Shown in pieces: positions 46,885-58,194 of a stretch of 64,000 nt of DNA. Origin of the DNA: Astrocystis sublimbata (Eukaryota > Ascomycota > Sordariomycetes > Xylariales > Xylariaceae); contig JAJNNY010000001.1 of NCBI GenBank assembly GCA_022453515.1, forward strand, positions 310,001 to 374,000, given 5' to 3'. The notes under the pieces are model-generated. The model was not told where the DNA came from and did not search any database. It saw only the letters and a program-made list of their open reading frames with translations. The stretch's first letter is position 1, and each line of letters begins with the position of its first letter. The translations under genes and the position numbers were made by a program.

Positions 46885-49628
46885 ATGTCTGAGGGCAGCC
46901 AAATCAGTTCGGGCCAGCGGTCAAACCCGCCTCCGGTTAGTTATCCTTAGATAGTCCGCTGTTCTCTGTCACTGAGATGTTCTCAAACCCGAATCACTTC
47001 ATAACACATATTCAACTCCCTACTATTTATGTATAGCGTCGGCGAAGACGGTAATTCTCCCGCCAAGAGACTTTATGACACTAATGATGTATATAGCCCC
47101 GCGCCCCTCTTCCGGGATATGTTCAACCAAATCTACCAGCTATCTTCCAGAATCCATATCTGCCACCTGGCGCCCAGGGAGGTGGCAGCGAGGGTTCTGA
47201 CGTGCCATCAATCAATGATCTTCCGGAACTTCAGGAATCTGGAAGTGACTTTACGGACATATCTCTCGAGGGTCGTCAAGCGGCTGGGGGCAGTGGGCGT
47301 GGTGGGCTTCCTGGAGGAGCTCCACCCCCAGGAGGTCCCCTTCGACCTTTACCAATACCACAAAATCCACATGGGCCTGTCCCATTAGGTGCATACCCTG
47401 GTGGTGGTCCGCCAGGGTTTGGCGCTCCGGTCCCAGGAGGCCCCCCTCAACCTTTACCAATACCACAAAATCCATATGTGCCCGTCCCATTAGGTGCATA
47501 CCCTGGCGGACCACCGCCAGGGTTTGGGGCTCCGGTTCCAGGAGGTCCCCCTCGACCTTTACCAATACCACAAATTCCGCGCAGGCCTGTCCCGTTAGGT
47601 GTAGGGCCTGGTGGTCCGGCAGGTGTTGGGGCTCCGCCCCCCGGCGGCTTTCTCGTGCCCGCGGATCTTGAGGCATTACAACAGTTGTTTGGCCCCTTCG
47701 CATTTGGCTTGCCTCCGCCCGGCCAGGGGCTTCCTCCTGCTCCTGCAGGCCTCCCTCTAGATCTACCGCTGCCCCCGAATCCGCATGACGACATTCCACT
47801 CGGGGACTATCCTGTAAATGCGCCAGGTCATGAGAATCCAGTCGACGCAGGCTTTACAGGCGTACCAATCCCGGATCCCAACGCCTCTCACATGTCAACC
47901 GGGTCGGAAGCGGGAGGCGAAGAAGAAGCTATGGGGCCCGAATCGGTTGCGCGGGCAAGATATTTTGAAGAAGGTCGTCTACTTGCCGAGAGGGAAGCAA
48001 AGGATTTGACAGAGTTATTCACCCATTCGAGGCTTTGGGAATGCGAAAAGACGTTGGGCAACGGCTCGTATGGTGTGGCACTTCTGATGAAGAACAAGTC
48101 TACTTTCGACCGTAATCCCAAGAGAGTGGTCTTGAAACGGGGAATACGAAGAAAAGGAGCCGACAGCTTGGTGCATGAGATGCGGTTTATTCAGGTGAGG
48201 CAGAGTATCCCACACGATTTGATTGCACGAAAGACTAACGATTCTTGCGCCCCAAGATGATGCGCGGTCACGCACATATAGGACAAATGGTAGATTCTCA
48301 CGAGGACGTCCATTATATTCGGCACAGGCCGGGGAGGCTAGCGAAGATCGCCAGACGCGTTTTTGGAAAATTCGAGAACCCGCCCCAAAACATATTCAAA
48401 CACATGAGCTCCAGGCGTGGCCCGGCGCTCATCCTGGAGTATTTAGAAAATGGGTCGCTTATGAGTTTTATTGAGAAGTCGCGAGGAATGAACATCACGC
48501 TACCAAACCGCATTCTTTGGGCTTGGTTTTACTGCCGTAAGGACTCACCCCCCGATTTCCTTGCAGCAAGCGGGACGGGCTGTGTGCTAGCTTGTGCTAA
48601 TAACCCCGAGCTAGTGATGAGAGCTGGCGCTGCATTGACTCAAGAGAATCTTGATTACAGAGGGGGACCTTTGATCTTAGAAGAGCTTGCAAATCTCGGG
48701 GACGACTCCAACTTCTGTCCACTTCGCCATAATGACGTCGCCCCTAGAAATGTTATGATCTCTAATACCGAACCCGAAGTCCCAGAACGTACGTCTGCTG
48801 CTCTTTTCCGTCACTTGCAGATCTCATGTGTGCAAAAAGACCTTTCTCCAGCAATTGGAGATCATCAGCATACGCCTCTGGGTGAATGCGCTTTGGAGTA
48901 ATTTGCTGACCTCTAAAACTATCACAGACCAGCTAGTACCAAAATTAGTGTTGATCGATTTCGGAGTTGCTAGATTTGACGACTCAGCCTTTAATGCCCA
49001 GAGTAGAAATGTGTACGATTTGTGCAGGTAAGAATGTTCAGAAGTCACACCCCTCTTGATGGCCCTAGCTGACTTCTACTATCTAGTGTAAGAAACAACC
49101 GATCAATGTCCTGAAAACTTCATTTCTAACATGGAATAAACAACGTTTCTAGCTTATGGTATGCCTGATCCGTATGGAGTACGGATTTGACCATCCAAAC
49201 CGTGCGGCAAATTGGAATGGCCTTGAAACAAATGCCGGTGCAATCAGTACGTAGCTGCTAGAATTCTTCACCCTCCTTCGGCCCCTCTTGGGGACAGAAC
49301 AAGAAACCCTACCCCCTTGAACACCTAGTTCAAGGTCACCGATGATGTGGATTGCTTTCGATCGTTTCCCTTCATAGCAAATATACTGACGCGGGTGGTT
49401 GAAGTGGAGGGCCCAGAGGGTGATCCATGTCCCGATTTGGATCTTGATATGCGCGAGTTGATAATGGCAGGCATGGCTGTAAACAAGGCGGAGCGGCTAG
49501 AGCTGCGGAACTGTTTCGGGGCCGTCCGGGAAGCTGCATCCTGGGATGCAAGTCATTATCCAGACGACCCCCGTGAGACGGATGAACATATTCAGAATTT
49601 GTTGCAGCGAATTTTGAATGAGCCTTGA
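46885..49628 (+). CDS. Atypical protein kinase-like protein with Pro/Gly-rich repeats
   Basis: Model exons are 46885-46935, 47097-48194, 48257-48788 and 48928-49027, in phase, then uncertain exons ending at 49628. The N-terminal about 250 residues are Pro/Gly-rich with a 35-residue tandem repeat. A kinase-like domain follows: glycine loop LGNGSYG (337-343), VLK lysine at 364, catalytic loop HNDVAPRN (Asp543, Asn548) in place of HRDxKxxN, and metal motif DFG (571-573). So the key catalytic residues are present, but the catalytic loop is divergent. After exon 4 the frames do not join cleanly: the best C-lobe-like stretch (49144-49240) is one base out of phase with both neighbours. The 3' part therefore needs an unusual splice or is disrupted. 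The last frame (49330-49628) ends in a natural stop. Substrate and role unknown; probably cytosolic. Confidence 0.65.
47346..47655 (+). repeat. Coding tandem repeat, 105-bp unit (35 aa), about 3 copies
   Basis: The word CCTTTACCAATACCACAAA begins at 47346, 47451 and 47556, an exact 105-bp period. Each unit encodes PLPIPQNP...PVPLGAYPGG...GFGAPVPGGP. The third copy is shorter and more diverged. It lies inside the kinase-like gene and keeps its frame. Confidence 0.9.
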
Positions 49629-50183
49629 GTGCTAGAACTCTAGGTTTGAGCTGGCTAGCAAGTACTAGGTAAGTAAGTAGCCGTAAGGGGTATGGAAAAC
49701 GGCATCGACGCAAATGCCAGTGGGCGTAATTGTTGTACTATATGCTTGCTGCTTTCGGGTTTTCGTGTACGAGTAATATAGAAGACAAACGATACCTTCA
49801 GTTTTCAGAGTTCATAGCATACCGAAATTATCTATCAGTTCCTAGTTTGGGGACGATATCACACTGGATTGAGTAGGTCGCAAGAGCGCTTAAGTACATG
49901 GCAGTGCGCTTCACAAGTCAATAAGACTATGCCTCGAGCAATAACGGAGTCTTTTGCGATCTTTAGCCATTACCAAAACCTCGCATAAAGTAGCAAATGG
50001 CCTACTGAATCATCTCGCATGCCACGGAACTCATGAACAGAGAATTAGACATAATTGTCACGAAAAGTGTTTTCACAGCAAAGTTTCGTCCGTCATTGAA
50101 TTGAGAAGCATCCAAGCTACGAAGAATCTAAACCACGTTCTGTAGTTTGAACAAGCAATTCCCCTTCACAACATCTCCACTAA
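49629..50183. other. Gap between convergent kinase-like and peptidase genes
   Basis: This holds 3' flanks only. A TACTAGGTAAGTAAGTAG word lies near 49664. No gene seen. Confidence 0.55.
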
Positions 50184-51026
50184 TCACTCCACAACCTTCC
50201 TTGTCGCCAGGTTGTATCGATCGCCAGCTCGCAGGAGGTAGAAGAGGTCGGAGCTCGGCGGCAGGTTCTTCTCGGCGCTGCCCTCGCGGCTCCAGAACCC
50301 ACCATCATAAAACGCACAGTAGCTCGCGCCGATGACGTGCGCGTTGTCGCCTTCCACCACCAGCGCCGTGTTCTCGTCGCATCCGAAGCCCAGCAGCTCG
50401 GGCCTGACCTTCAGCACATTGAAGAGGTCGAAGATGCGGTTGCGCACGAGGACATGCTGATCGATCGCCACGTTCCGTAAATACCCGAAGCCGACGGTGT
50501 GGTCACCAACAAGAATCTGGTTCGACTTGGTGTCGCCTCGTGCGAGGAAACTCCCCTGGATGCTCGCGCCCGCCGAGCTGCCGCCAATGACGCCGCCGCG
50601 ATCGAGCACGGCTTGGAAGGCGGCCTCGGTCTTGGTCCCCGCGTACGCGTCGACGAGGCGCCATTGCCGGCCACCGCCGAACCAGACGGCGGTGGCGTTG
50701 CGCAGCGGTAACACGAAGGCGTCCGTGTCTGCTACCTTGGGGTCGTTGGTGTGCAGCACCGTCACGCTCTCGGCGCCGAGACGGCGGAAGGCAGCTGCGC
50801 CCGCGGCGTTCTGGTCGTATTCTGTTGCCTCGTCGGCGGTGGGGATGACGACGATGGGACCTCCGGAGGCACGAGTGATCACTTCCTGGTAGATGGAGTC
50901 GCTTAGACTCCCGCCGCCAACAACTACGAGGGAACCCTTGACTGGCCCAACAACAGGGTCGGCTGCACTGGCCATGGCGGACTGAGAAGCGATGAGAAGG
51001 AGAGACGAAAGCGTTGGGAAGCGCAT
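50184..51026 (-). CDS. Secreted S51 family peptidase, cyanophycinase-like
   Basis: A single exon encodes 280 aa from the ATG at 51024-51026. An upstream in-frame ATG would add about 100 residues without family match and hide the signal peptide, so the shorter start is chosen. Residues 1-21 form a signal peptide (MRFPTLSSLLLIASQSAMASA). The body is the class I glutamine-amidotransferase-like fold of peptidase family S51: GSLVVVGGGSLSD, VIPTADEATEYDQNA, WFGGGRQWRL, and the nucleophile elbow GGSSAGAS with Ser151. The later histidine in IDQHVLVRNR fits the catalytic site. S51 enzymes are aspartyl dipeptidases or cyanophycinases. Fungal secreted members have no well-established substrate. No introns and GC-rich codons. 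Confidence 0.88.
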   Translation of the reverse strand: MRFPTLSSLLLIASQSAMASAADPVVGPVKGSLVVVGGGSLSDSIYQEVITRASGGPIVVIPTADEATEYDQNAAGAAAFRRLGAESVTVLHTNDPKVADTDAFVLPLRNATAVWFGGGRQWRLVDAYAGTKTEAAFQAVLDRGGVIGGSSAGASIQGSFLARGDTKSNQILVGDHTVGFGYLRNVAIDQHVLVRNRIFDLFNVLKVRPELLGFGCDENTALVVEGDNAHVIGASYCAFYDGGFWSREGSAEKNLPPSSDLFYLLRAGDRYNLATRKVVE

Positions 51027-52095
51027 GGTCGCAAGTTTTGGTAGTAATAGTCGGGTGATTGCCGTCAACCTTTTCGAATCCTTGGATCGCGATGATGCAA
51101 AAACCAAAGTACACGATGAAGTTGATGAAGTAGATAGATTGACGATGGGCGCTTTTGCGATCACCCAAATATCTACAGACAGAAAGGTGGAATTCCTCCC
51201 CTGTATTTCCGGTACGCGAGGGTCATTCTTATACTGCCTCCTACCGTATGATGGATAGATAGCAGCAACAAATGCAAATAAGTTGCAATGCAGCCCCATC
51301 CGTTCAGTATATCTCTTCGATTGTGTCAAATAGCATCATGGGTGCGGACTGTGGGCTAATGATCTGATAGGGTGACAGTGACAACACGATTTCCCGGCAA
51401 GGCAAGTGGTATCGGAAGCGATGAAAAGAACTCCAACGCCGTGCATCTTTGCGTGGGGGCGTCTTGGCGCAAGATGTGAATTTTAATGGTGCACTATACA
51501 CCTCCAGAATTTCATGCTTCCATGCGGGTGTTGCGTGATGGAGTCGGTCGGTTTCTTGGCAATGGCGATGGGGGTATATGTGACTTGAGATGATGCTCAC
51601 GAAGTTAATATGTTTAACTGAGTTGACATGAATTAAAAATGAATCGGTGAGCCTTGAATTGATTCGCACACCAGATAACCTGAAGCTGCTCATCTTCTGG
51701 ATTAGGGATAAACTGGTATTTCATTCGAAGCCATGAACGTGAGCCGGAGATTGATCGAATTGCCCAAGCACAATTGGTTGTCTGACATGAGGCGATCTTA
51801 AGCAATTCAGACATTTGTTGGGAGACAGCACACCTCCGGGTTAATCAGTTAGTAGCTAGCTGCAGAACGCTGTAATCGTCAAGTAGACGTCCCGTCGCGA
51901 GAGCCAGGCAGATAGGTTAACAAATCCCTATAATGCCATTCAGGTACATCGGGCTGCATTGAAAGTTGTCATGCTGAAAAAAGCAAGATGCGCTTACAAG
52001 GCAGCAAAGTATGTACAAAGGGTGTGCCTTGCTCAATATATGAACGATGGTATCGATGGTATGACGAAATCAATTGGTAGGTCGCGGCCTATGGC
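51027..52095. other. Peptidase promoter and SURF6 3' flank
   Basis: One kilobase with no supported gene. An extended frame on the minus strand (up to 51329) joins the peptidase frame, but it is read as leader. The rest shows no recognised structure. Confidence 0.55.
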
Positions 52096-53832
52096 TCACT
52101 TTTTCTTTCCTATGAAGGAACCTTCAAAGCCTGCGCGGCCTTTCGTCTTCTTGGCGCCCTTTTTCTTACCAGCTTTACCAAGCAGCTTCTCTTCTCGCCG
52201 TTGCCTGATGTTATCCTCTCTTTTCTTTTGTCGGTCCTTCATACTTTTCTCGACACCCTCCTTCCGAGCCGCCCATGCTTTGGTGCTCTTCTTCTTGCTC
52301 GCTTCCTTGCGTTTGACTGCCTTCTTAAGCGTCTTTTCGTCGTCCTTGATCTTTTCGCCCTCGGCTCGCCTCCTAGCAGTCAGCCAAGCCTCCTTCTCTT
52401 CGATGTCCTTTCGTTTTGTTTCATCCATTGCCTCTAAGCGTTTCTTTTGGTTCTCGAACTTGAGAAGGGCTGTCTTAGGGTCTGAGGGCCCCTTCTTCGG
52501 CCCTTTACTCAGAACATGTGTGAGGTCGTGGGATAATTGCGACCCGTCACCAAACCCGACGCGCCCAAAGGCGAAGCTGTTTTCTTCGTCCATTTCGATA
52601 TTGGGGGTGAGAATGCCACCTGGAGACTCGCGCGCCGATGCTAGCGCCTCCTCACGCTTCCGCTCCTCCTCTAACTTTGCTTGCTGCCTGAGTTCCTTCT
52701 TGTGGGCTTTGCGCTCCGCCTGTTTCTGACGGCGGGATTCGAGAAGCTCTTCGCGGGTGCGGATTGGCTTGCCATCTCTATCGGCTCCGCGGGCATCTCG
52801 GAGGGCCTGGATTCTGGCGGCTAGACGCGCACGCAATGCAGCACTGTCTGCGGGTACCTTTATGTGCTTCGGTTTCTCGGATGTCGGGTCGGTGGAGGAG
52901 ACGGACGTGGTTACGCTGGGAGCTTGTCCCGTCGAGTCTGCTGGTGTTCCGTTTGCATCGAAAACAGGAGATTGCGGGGTATCTGTAGGGGAGTTCATGT
53001 CGTCTGAATCGTGCGCTCCATCGGCAGGCTCGTCGGCATCGGTGGTCTCGTGACCAGTCAATGCAGCGGATTCGGAGGGGTTTGCGGGCTCAGATTCGAG
53101 GCCGTTTGGTAATGAGCTAGACTTCTCCCCTCGATTGCCCAGTTTGATCTTGTTCACGCCCTTGACGGTCCTCCGGTTGAATTCGGCCTCCTCGTCGCGC
53201 AAGAGTTGACGTTCGGCCTTGCGCTCCTTGCGCGCAGCCTTCTTCTCCTCTTTCCGCTGCTCGGTCTCGTTCAGCTCGGCGTCCTCGGCGTCCTGCTTCT
53301 GCTTCTTCTTTGCTTCCTTGGCAGCCTTCTTCCTCATGCCCTGGCGGGGCTTCTCAGCCTCGATGCCTTCGACCTCGGACCAGTCGTCGTCGTTGTCGTC
53401 ATCACCGCCGTTTTGCATCTGATCGCGCTTCCTCTTCTTCCTGGCTTGTTCGTCCATGACTTCCTTGGCACTGCGATTTAATGCGCTGTCTGGATCGAGT
53501 TTATTCCGTCTCGCCTCGGCAGCTTGGGCCTTGGTCTGCTTTTTTCGTTGCCACTGGTCCTAATGAGGAGGGAAGAGAATAAGCGCTTGAAGGGCTCCAG
53601 CGGACGCATGTGGACGTACCGTCGCATCCTCGCCATAGTACATCTTGGCGGGGATCAGGGACAACAGGCCATCAAAGGCCTTCTGCGAGTTGAGCAGGCG
53701 CTCCTGTAGTTGGACAATTCGGTTACTAATAGATCTCGACGAGCACTAGCCATACAGCAAGCAGAGAGCAGGCCGTGGGCAGCAGAGATGTGGAAGGTTG
53801 CAGCCACGAACCTTGAGCGACGAGTCGGCCAT
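52096..53832 (-). CDS. rrp14: SURF6/Rrp14 nucleolar ribosome-biogenesis protein
   Basis: Minus strand, three exons (53812-53832, 53620-53703, 52096-53559) that join in phase to 522 aa. The first coding exon is only 21 bp (MADSSLK). The N-terminal block AFDGLLSLIPAKMYYGEDATDQW is the conserved start of the SURF6/Rrp14 family. The middle is acidic and Lys/Arg/Glu-rich. The C-terminal SURF6 domain (about 280-520) is a long basic coiled coil with NSFAFGRVGFGDG and KAWAARKEGVEKSMKDRQKKR. Rrp14 binds pre-ribosomal RNA in the nucleolus and is needed for large- and small-subunit maturation and cell polarity in yeast. Highly biased composition gives long antisense frames, which are ignored. Confidence 0.93.
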
Positions 53833-54974
53833 TGCGAAGAGCACGCACGGGCGACGGCGAGCACGTGCGATGGGCAGACTGCGAAGGCGGCAGCAGCACG
53901 GCTTAAACGGATCGGAGGCAGATCTGGAGTTGCGTCACTCGCATGTACTTGAGCAATTGCGCAAACGGCGTGGTAGCGGCGCGGGAGTAGTGCTCGAGGC
54001 AAGGTACGGACGGCGGCTGTGTCGACGACTGTCTCGAGAGGCGACGGAGGCGGAGAGGCGGGAAAAAAAGTTCGGGGCCAAGCAGCAAAGCAGTGGAGTC
54101 GGAGTCGCTTTAGGTGCAGTGCAGTTAGCTGGCTCCCGGCTGGGTATAGTGGGTGAGTGCTACCTGGGCGAGCCTGGCGGGCCTGGGTGCATTTTCCGGT
54201 GCGACTGCTGGGCGTGTTTTAGTGCGGCGAATGGCCTCGAGTCAAGTCTTGGCGCTGCCTATCGGCTTTCTGCCGCCTGCTATCGTCACCTACCTACACC
54301 AGATACCCAATCCTAACCGTGACCCCTCGCATGACGATTCACAACAACATTTACACCTGCTTTTAATTGACTATCCTAAAGCCCATACGTCTGTTTTTGA
54401 TGTTTCCGAAGGAGTTCGAGTGAATATAGAGCCGTAGAATTTATGACATGCTAGCCAAATGTTCGCCGAGGTGACTCTTGGTCACAATATTGAATGATTT
54501 ATTTGGGTAGTTGACTGCAAAGAATAAAGTTAGGTACCTAGCTGGTAGCACACCACCATGACCCCACGGAATTTTCCATCCATTACTACTAGCGCTGCTA
54601 TACTACAAACCAGCCATAAGTCGATCATAGCATATTTAGCGACGAGTAAAAGCAGATCTAATACGCTATGTTAGAAGTTACAGCTATAAATCTGTTGAAA
54701 CTAAAATTATAATTTCTCAGCTATTTCAACAGAGGATAAAATAAGTATTATTACCATCGTACCTAGGTTGAAAGAGAAGCGACTTTAGCTCCTATACACA
54801 CGGTAAACGTCTGCAGGGATAACGAGGACGCTGGCTAAAGGAGACACCCCTCGTCGCCAGAATTTCCTAGTTTTCTTTCTTCTCTTTTCATTTCATTTGT
54901 ATAGTTTCAAAGATCTACTAAAACCAAAGTGCCCCTAGCCCAGTGGTATGTCTCTTCGGGTCAGCAGACTATCA
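53833..54974. other. Intergenic, including an AT-rich possibly mutated patch
   Basis: The left 450 bp is GC-rich upstream sequence of the SURF6 gene, with open frames but no motif. From about 54590 to 54770 it turns AT-rich with many CTATAAAT/TTAGAAGTTACAG-type words, resembling RIP-degraded repeat remnants; this is only an impression. No gene called. Confidence 0.5.
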
Positions 54975-57243
54975 TTAAGCCGATGATCTAGTGTCTCTCT
55001 CCTGCAAAGGGTCCAGCTCCTCCTTCGTCAGCCGCCTGGACGTTTTCAGGATGTCTTCCAATGTTGCATGCCTTTGCTCGGGGCCCCCTTGCGGCTCTTC
55101 ATTGCCTAACATAACTTTGAACTTGTAGCTGGGTCCTATGCTACTGGTGTCCTTCCGGTATGCAGTCGCAAGGGATTGCGCCTCGGGAGGGTAGAAAGGC
55201 ATCTCGTTCGACACGAGTTGGTAGCCGAGACACTCCGCTATTCTCACGCGAGGGAAGGAATCGAAAAACTCGTCGTATTGCGACTGCATGGCCTGTTTGA
55301 GGTTTTTGATCTCGTTGCCTGGAGCCTCGGAAGAAACTACTTTCCAGGATCCAAGCAAGAGTCTTGCGAGCAGGACTTAGTGACGAGGAGGAGAGCATCG
55401 AGTCTCTTCAAAAGACGAGCCGTTTCTGGCTCCGGATTGAGAGCCAAGTTTTTTATCTCGTACCGGTCCGCCTAAGTAGAATGCATTAATATCAAGAAAA
55501 CCGCTGCCAATTTTGAAGTCAACTCACGTTCGTATCATAAAGCTCAGTCTGGTTTATGCCACACCAGACGATGTACAGGTATGCTGACTCTTCGCCGATT
55601 ATGCGCACTGATTTGTAGGTATTGTTCTTAATGAACCCTTTTTCGGGACTGGGGATGGATATGGCGCCCAAGCCCCAGTATTCGACATTGAGAACCTCGC
55701 CGTCTCCGGATGAAGGCTTTTCGGGGTTCTTCCACTGGTCCAAGAGACTGCGTCCATCTAAGAAAGAAGGATAGCCATCTTTGGCCAAACCCGCGATTTC
55801 GAGAAACGTCGGGGCGAGATCGAGATGCGACTGGGGCAGGTTTGATTTAGCCCCGGACTACAAACGGGAGATTGGTATCCTCCGCAAACGGAGTCGTCTT
55901 CCCCGCAGCCAGTCGGTGTTGTCCCAGGTGGTACCCATTGTCGCTCGTATAAACAACTAGAGATATTTTAGAATCGCCCAGCAGATTTCTGAGACTGGCT
56001 CCAGCGGCGAAGGGTCTACCACTCACTGTAAGTGTTATCCATCAGATCTTTTTCTTCCAGAAACGAGAGAATATCTTCGAGAATCTCATCAACGCCCTTG
56101 AGCGACTGCGCCCGTCGTTTGAATTCTAAGTCAGTCCACGTCACATTGCTATCGTTCATACGCTCGCGTTGCCCAATCCACGATAATTTGTTCTTCTGGA
56201 TTTCATCCGGAGGGTTGTAACTGGGCGTTCTGGGAGCTGTGGCGTCCAAGTAGAGATTTTCATGTCGCGTGCATGGAACCGTCGTCATCGTTTCATCGTC
56301 GACGTGGGGAGCAGTGGGCGAAATGAAGAAGAAGAAAGGGTCTTCTTGGCTCGCGAGATATTCCAAACGCGACAGTCTACAATGATCAATTGATTAATCA
56401 TTGGGGCGTAGGTAGCATATCAATTAATTGACTTACGCTTTGGCGCGCATCACATCTGTCTGGTGATACCCGAGATATGCGACAGGAGTGTTGCCATTTT
56501 CTGACATGACCACCCGGTTTGGAGTGGTTTGATATGGTTCAACCTCATGAGACGGTGAGCGAATGGCCCAATGGCAAGATGATTCGGCCAGGAGTAACTT
56601 ACAAAGTACTCAATATTATCCCAACCTCTCGGGGGTGAAGCCCAATTCAAGATATTCACCCCGTTCAGGAACTTGCCGAGATCTGCATAACTATTTGTTA
56701 GAACTACGGCGCCCGAGAAATTGTAGATTGGTAAATATCCTTCATAAGATGGGCGTAATTACACTCTGTTTTGTAGCCGGCCTTCTTCAACCAGTGCGGT
56801 AGATAGTCGTCTGCTTGCCCGGATAAGGTGAATTTTTCATAATTACCTCTATTGTTTGGAATTAGCGAAACCATAAGCATAACACCTAATCTTAAACCCA
56901 AACAAGAGGGAAAGTAGTTTTGGACTTACCCAGGGGAAAACACATTGGTCACGTTGGTATTATGAGCTTGTTGGCCTCGCAGCAGTGTGACTCTGCTAGG
57001 GCAACACTGGGCAGTCGTTGTGTGATGGTTGACAAACTCAGAACCCTTGCCCAGCATCTCTCGCTGGAGAACAGGCATATATTCCATAGAGCCGAGCCGT
57101 ACATCTTGATCGTCGCTCATGAGAAAGATGATGTTCGGCTTTTTGGGCGCAGTAGCGGCGAGCAAGCCGAGAATCCAATGGGATAGCAAGCATGACCAGA
57201 ACGTTTTCGACACCATTTTCGCCAATGACTGGCTAATGCTCAT
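54975..57243 (-). pseudogene. Arylsulfatase gene with two apparent frameshifts
   Basis: Minus strand, seven exons (56930-57243, 56765-56848, 56603-56690, 56437-56543, 56027-56376, 55528-55956, 54975-55471). The protein starts with a signal-like segment (MVSKTFWSCLL... at internal Met10), then SDDQD metal ligands and the sulfatase signature CCPSR, whose first Cys is normally converted to formylglycine. Later blocks include TAPHVDD, YTSDNGYHLGQHR and SHLDLAPTFLEIAGL. Exon 6 breaks: after NLPFVVRG the frame hits TAA at 55847-55849, while the rest of the exon continues in another frame, and its length is incompatible with its flanking phases. Exon 7 shows a second break near 55345-55352, between CLDP and WKVV. 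Family homologs read straight through both points. It is either a recent pseudogene or carries two sequence errors. An intact enzyme would be secreted and hydrolyse sulfate esters. Confidence 0.8.
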
Positions 57244-58194
57244 TACAATAGGTCAGGCTTCGCAATCTCACATTGTCTTGCTCTTGAGCTCCAGATATCA
57301 GTCATCCAGTTAACTTATGTTCATACACTCGTCTTACCCCTCCGCCATCCCCCGGCAGTGTTGGGGGAGAAGACTCTTGGCTATCTCGGCATGCGGGGTA
57401 CGCGTTGATGATATGATTAGTTGCTGCCAGAGCCATCTGGCAAACTGCGACGGAGAAACATATTCTAGCGCATCCCAACAAGCCAGGCGAGCGAGGCGAG
57501 CAGGCACGCCAGGTTGCAATGCCTGCGATGCGGGGCGCTTGGCAATGGCGGAATATGGCGTCTTGATGACCCCGGCTTAGATGGATACTTCGGGTCTTGA
57601 CGGCCGAGGAGGTCGGAATGAGTGCCGGGCGCAATAGCATGTCCCATAGCTATGTAGATTAGACCAAGATGAAGGGGAGATTCATGTTGGCAAGGCATGA
57701 AGAAGACTTGGCCCTATTTCTACCTGGGATGAACATAATTCAACGTAGAAGTGGACGGGGCAGCCATGGAAGGCCCAGGAATTCGACAATTTTTTGCCAA
57801 CACCCCAGTTTAGATGAGTAAGTAGGATGAGATGATTGTACATCATGTGCCTAGTATACATGCATCTCGCTCGCAGCCTCTCCCACTGGCTCAAACTCAT
57901 CAATCACACTCAGTGTTTAGAGCTGCATTGTTGTTCACTTACTCATTCTAGGTAATTGGGGCTCAATTTATCAGGACCCGGTGAGAGTAAAAGTTATTGT
58001 AACACGTCTGCTTTCGAGATTATTGACAATAATCAGTCTCCAAGGTTGGTAGGCGACCGTGATACAACGTCCAGCGCGCCCGCTTCGCTGCGCCATCACC
58101 CCACGATAGTGAGTGGTGATGGGTGAGATGCATTCTAGCCTTGCATCGAACTCCACCAAGACATGACATCCGGCAACGTGCCCTTTTTGCTGGG
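57244..58194. other. Sulfatase promoter and membrane-protein 3' flank
   Basis: No supported gene in this 0.95 kb. Short frames on both strands at 57300-57700 lack motifs. Confidence 0.55.

Noticed and set aside
48538..48570. A 30-bp intron (GTAAGG...TTGCAG) in the kinase-like gene
   Set aside because: Too short for a fungal intron, and the unspliced reading is open and in the same frame, so read-through is preferred.
51027..51329. Longer N-terminus for the S51 peptidase
   Set aside because: The extra 101 residues match nothing and would bury a clear signal peptide at the downstream Met.
52201..53481. Plus-strand Leu/Phe-rich frames opposite SURF6
   Set aside because: These are the antisense of a Lys/Glu-rich coding sequence, with no independent evidence.
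53798..54437. Plus-strand frames upstream of SURF6
   Set aside because: GC-rich upstream DNA gives open frames by composition. No motif is seen.
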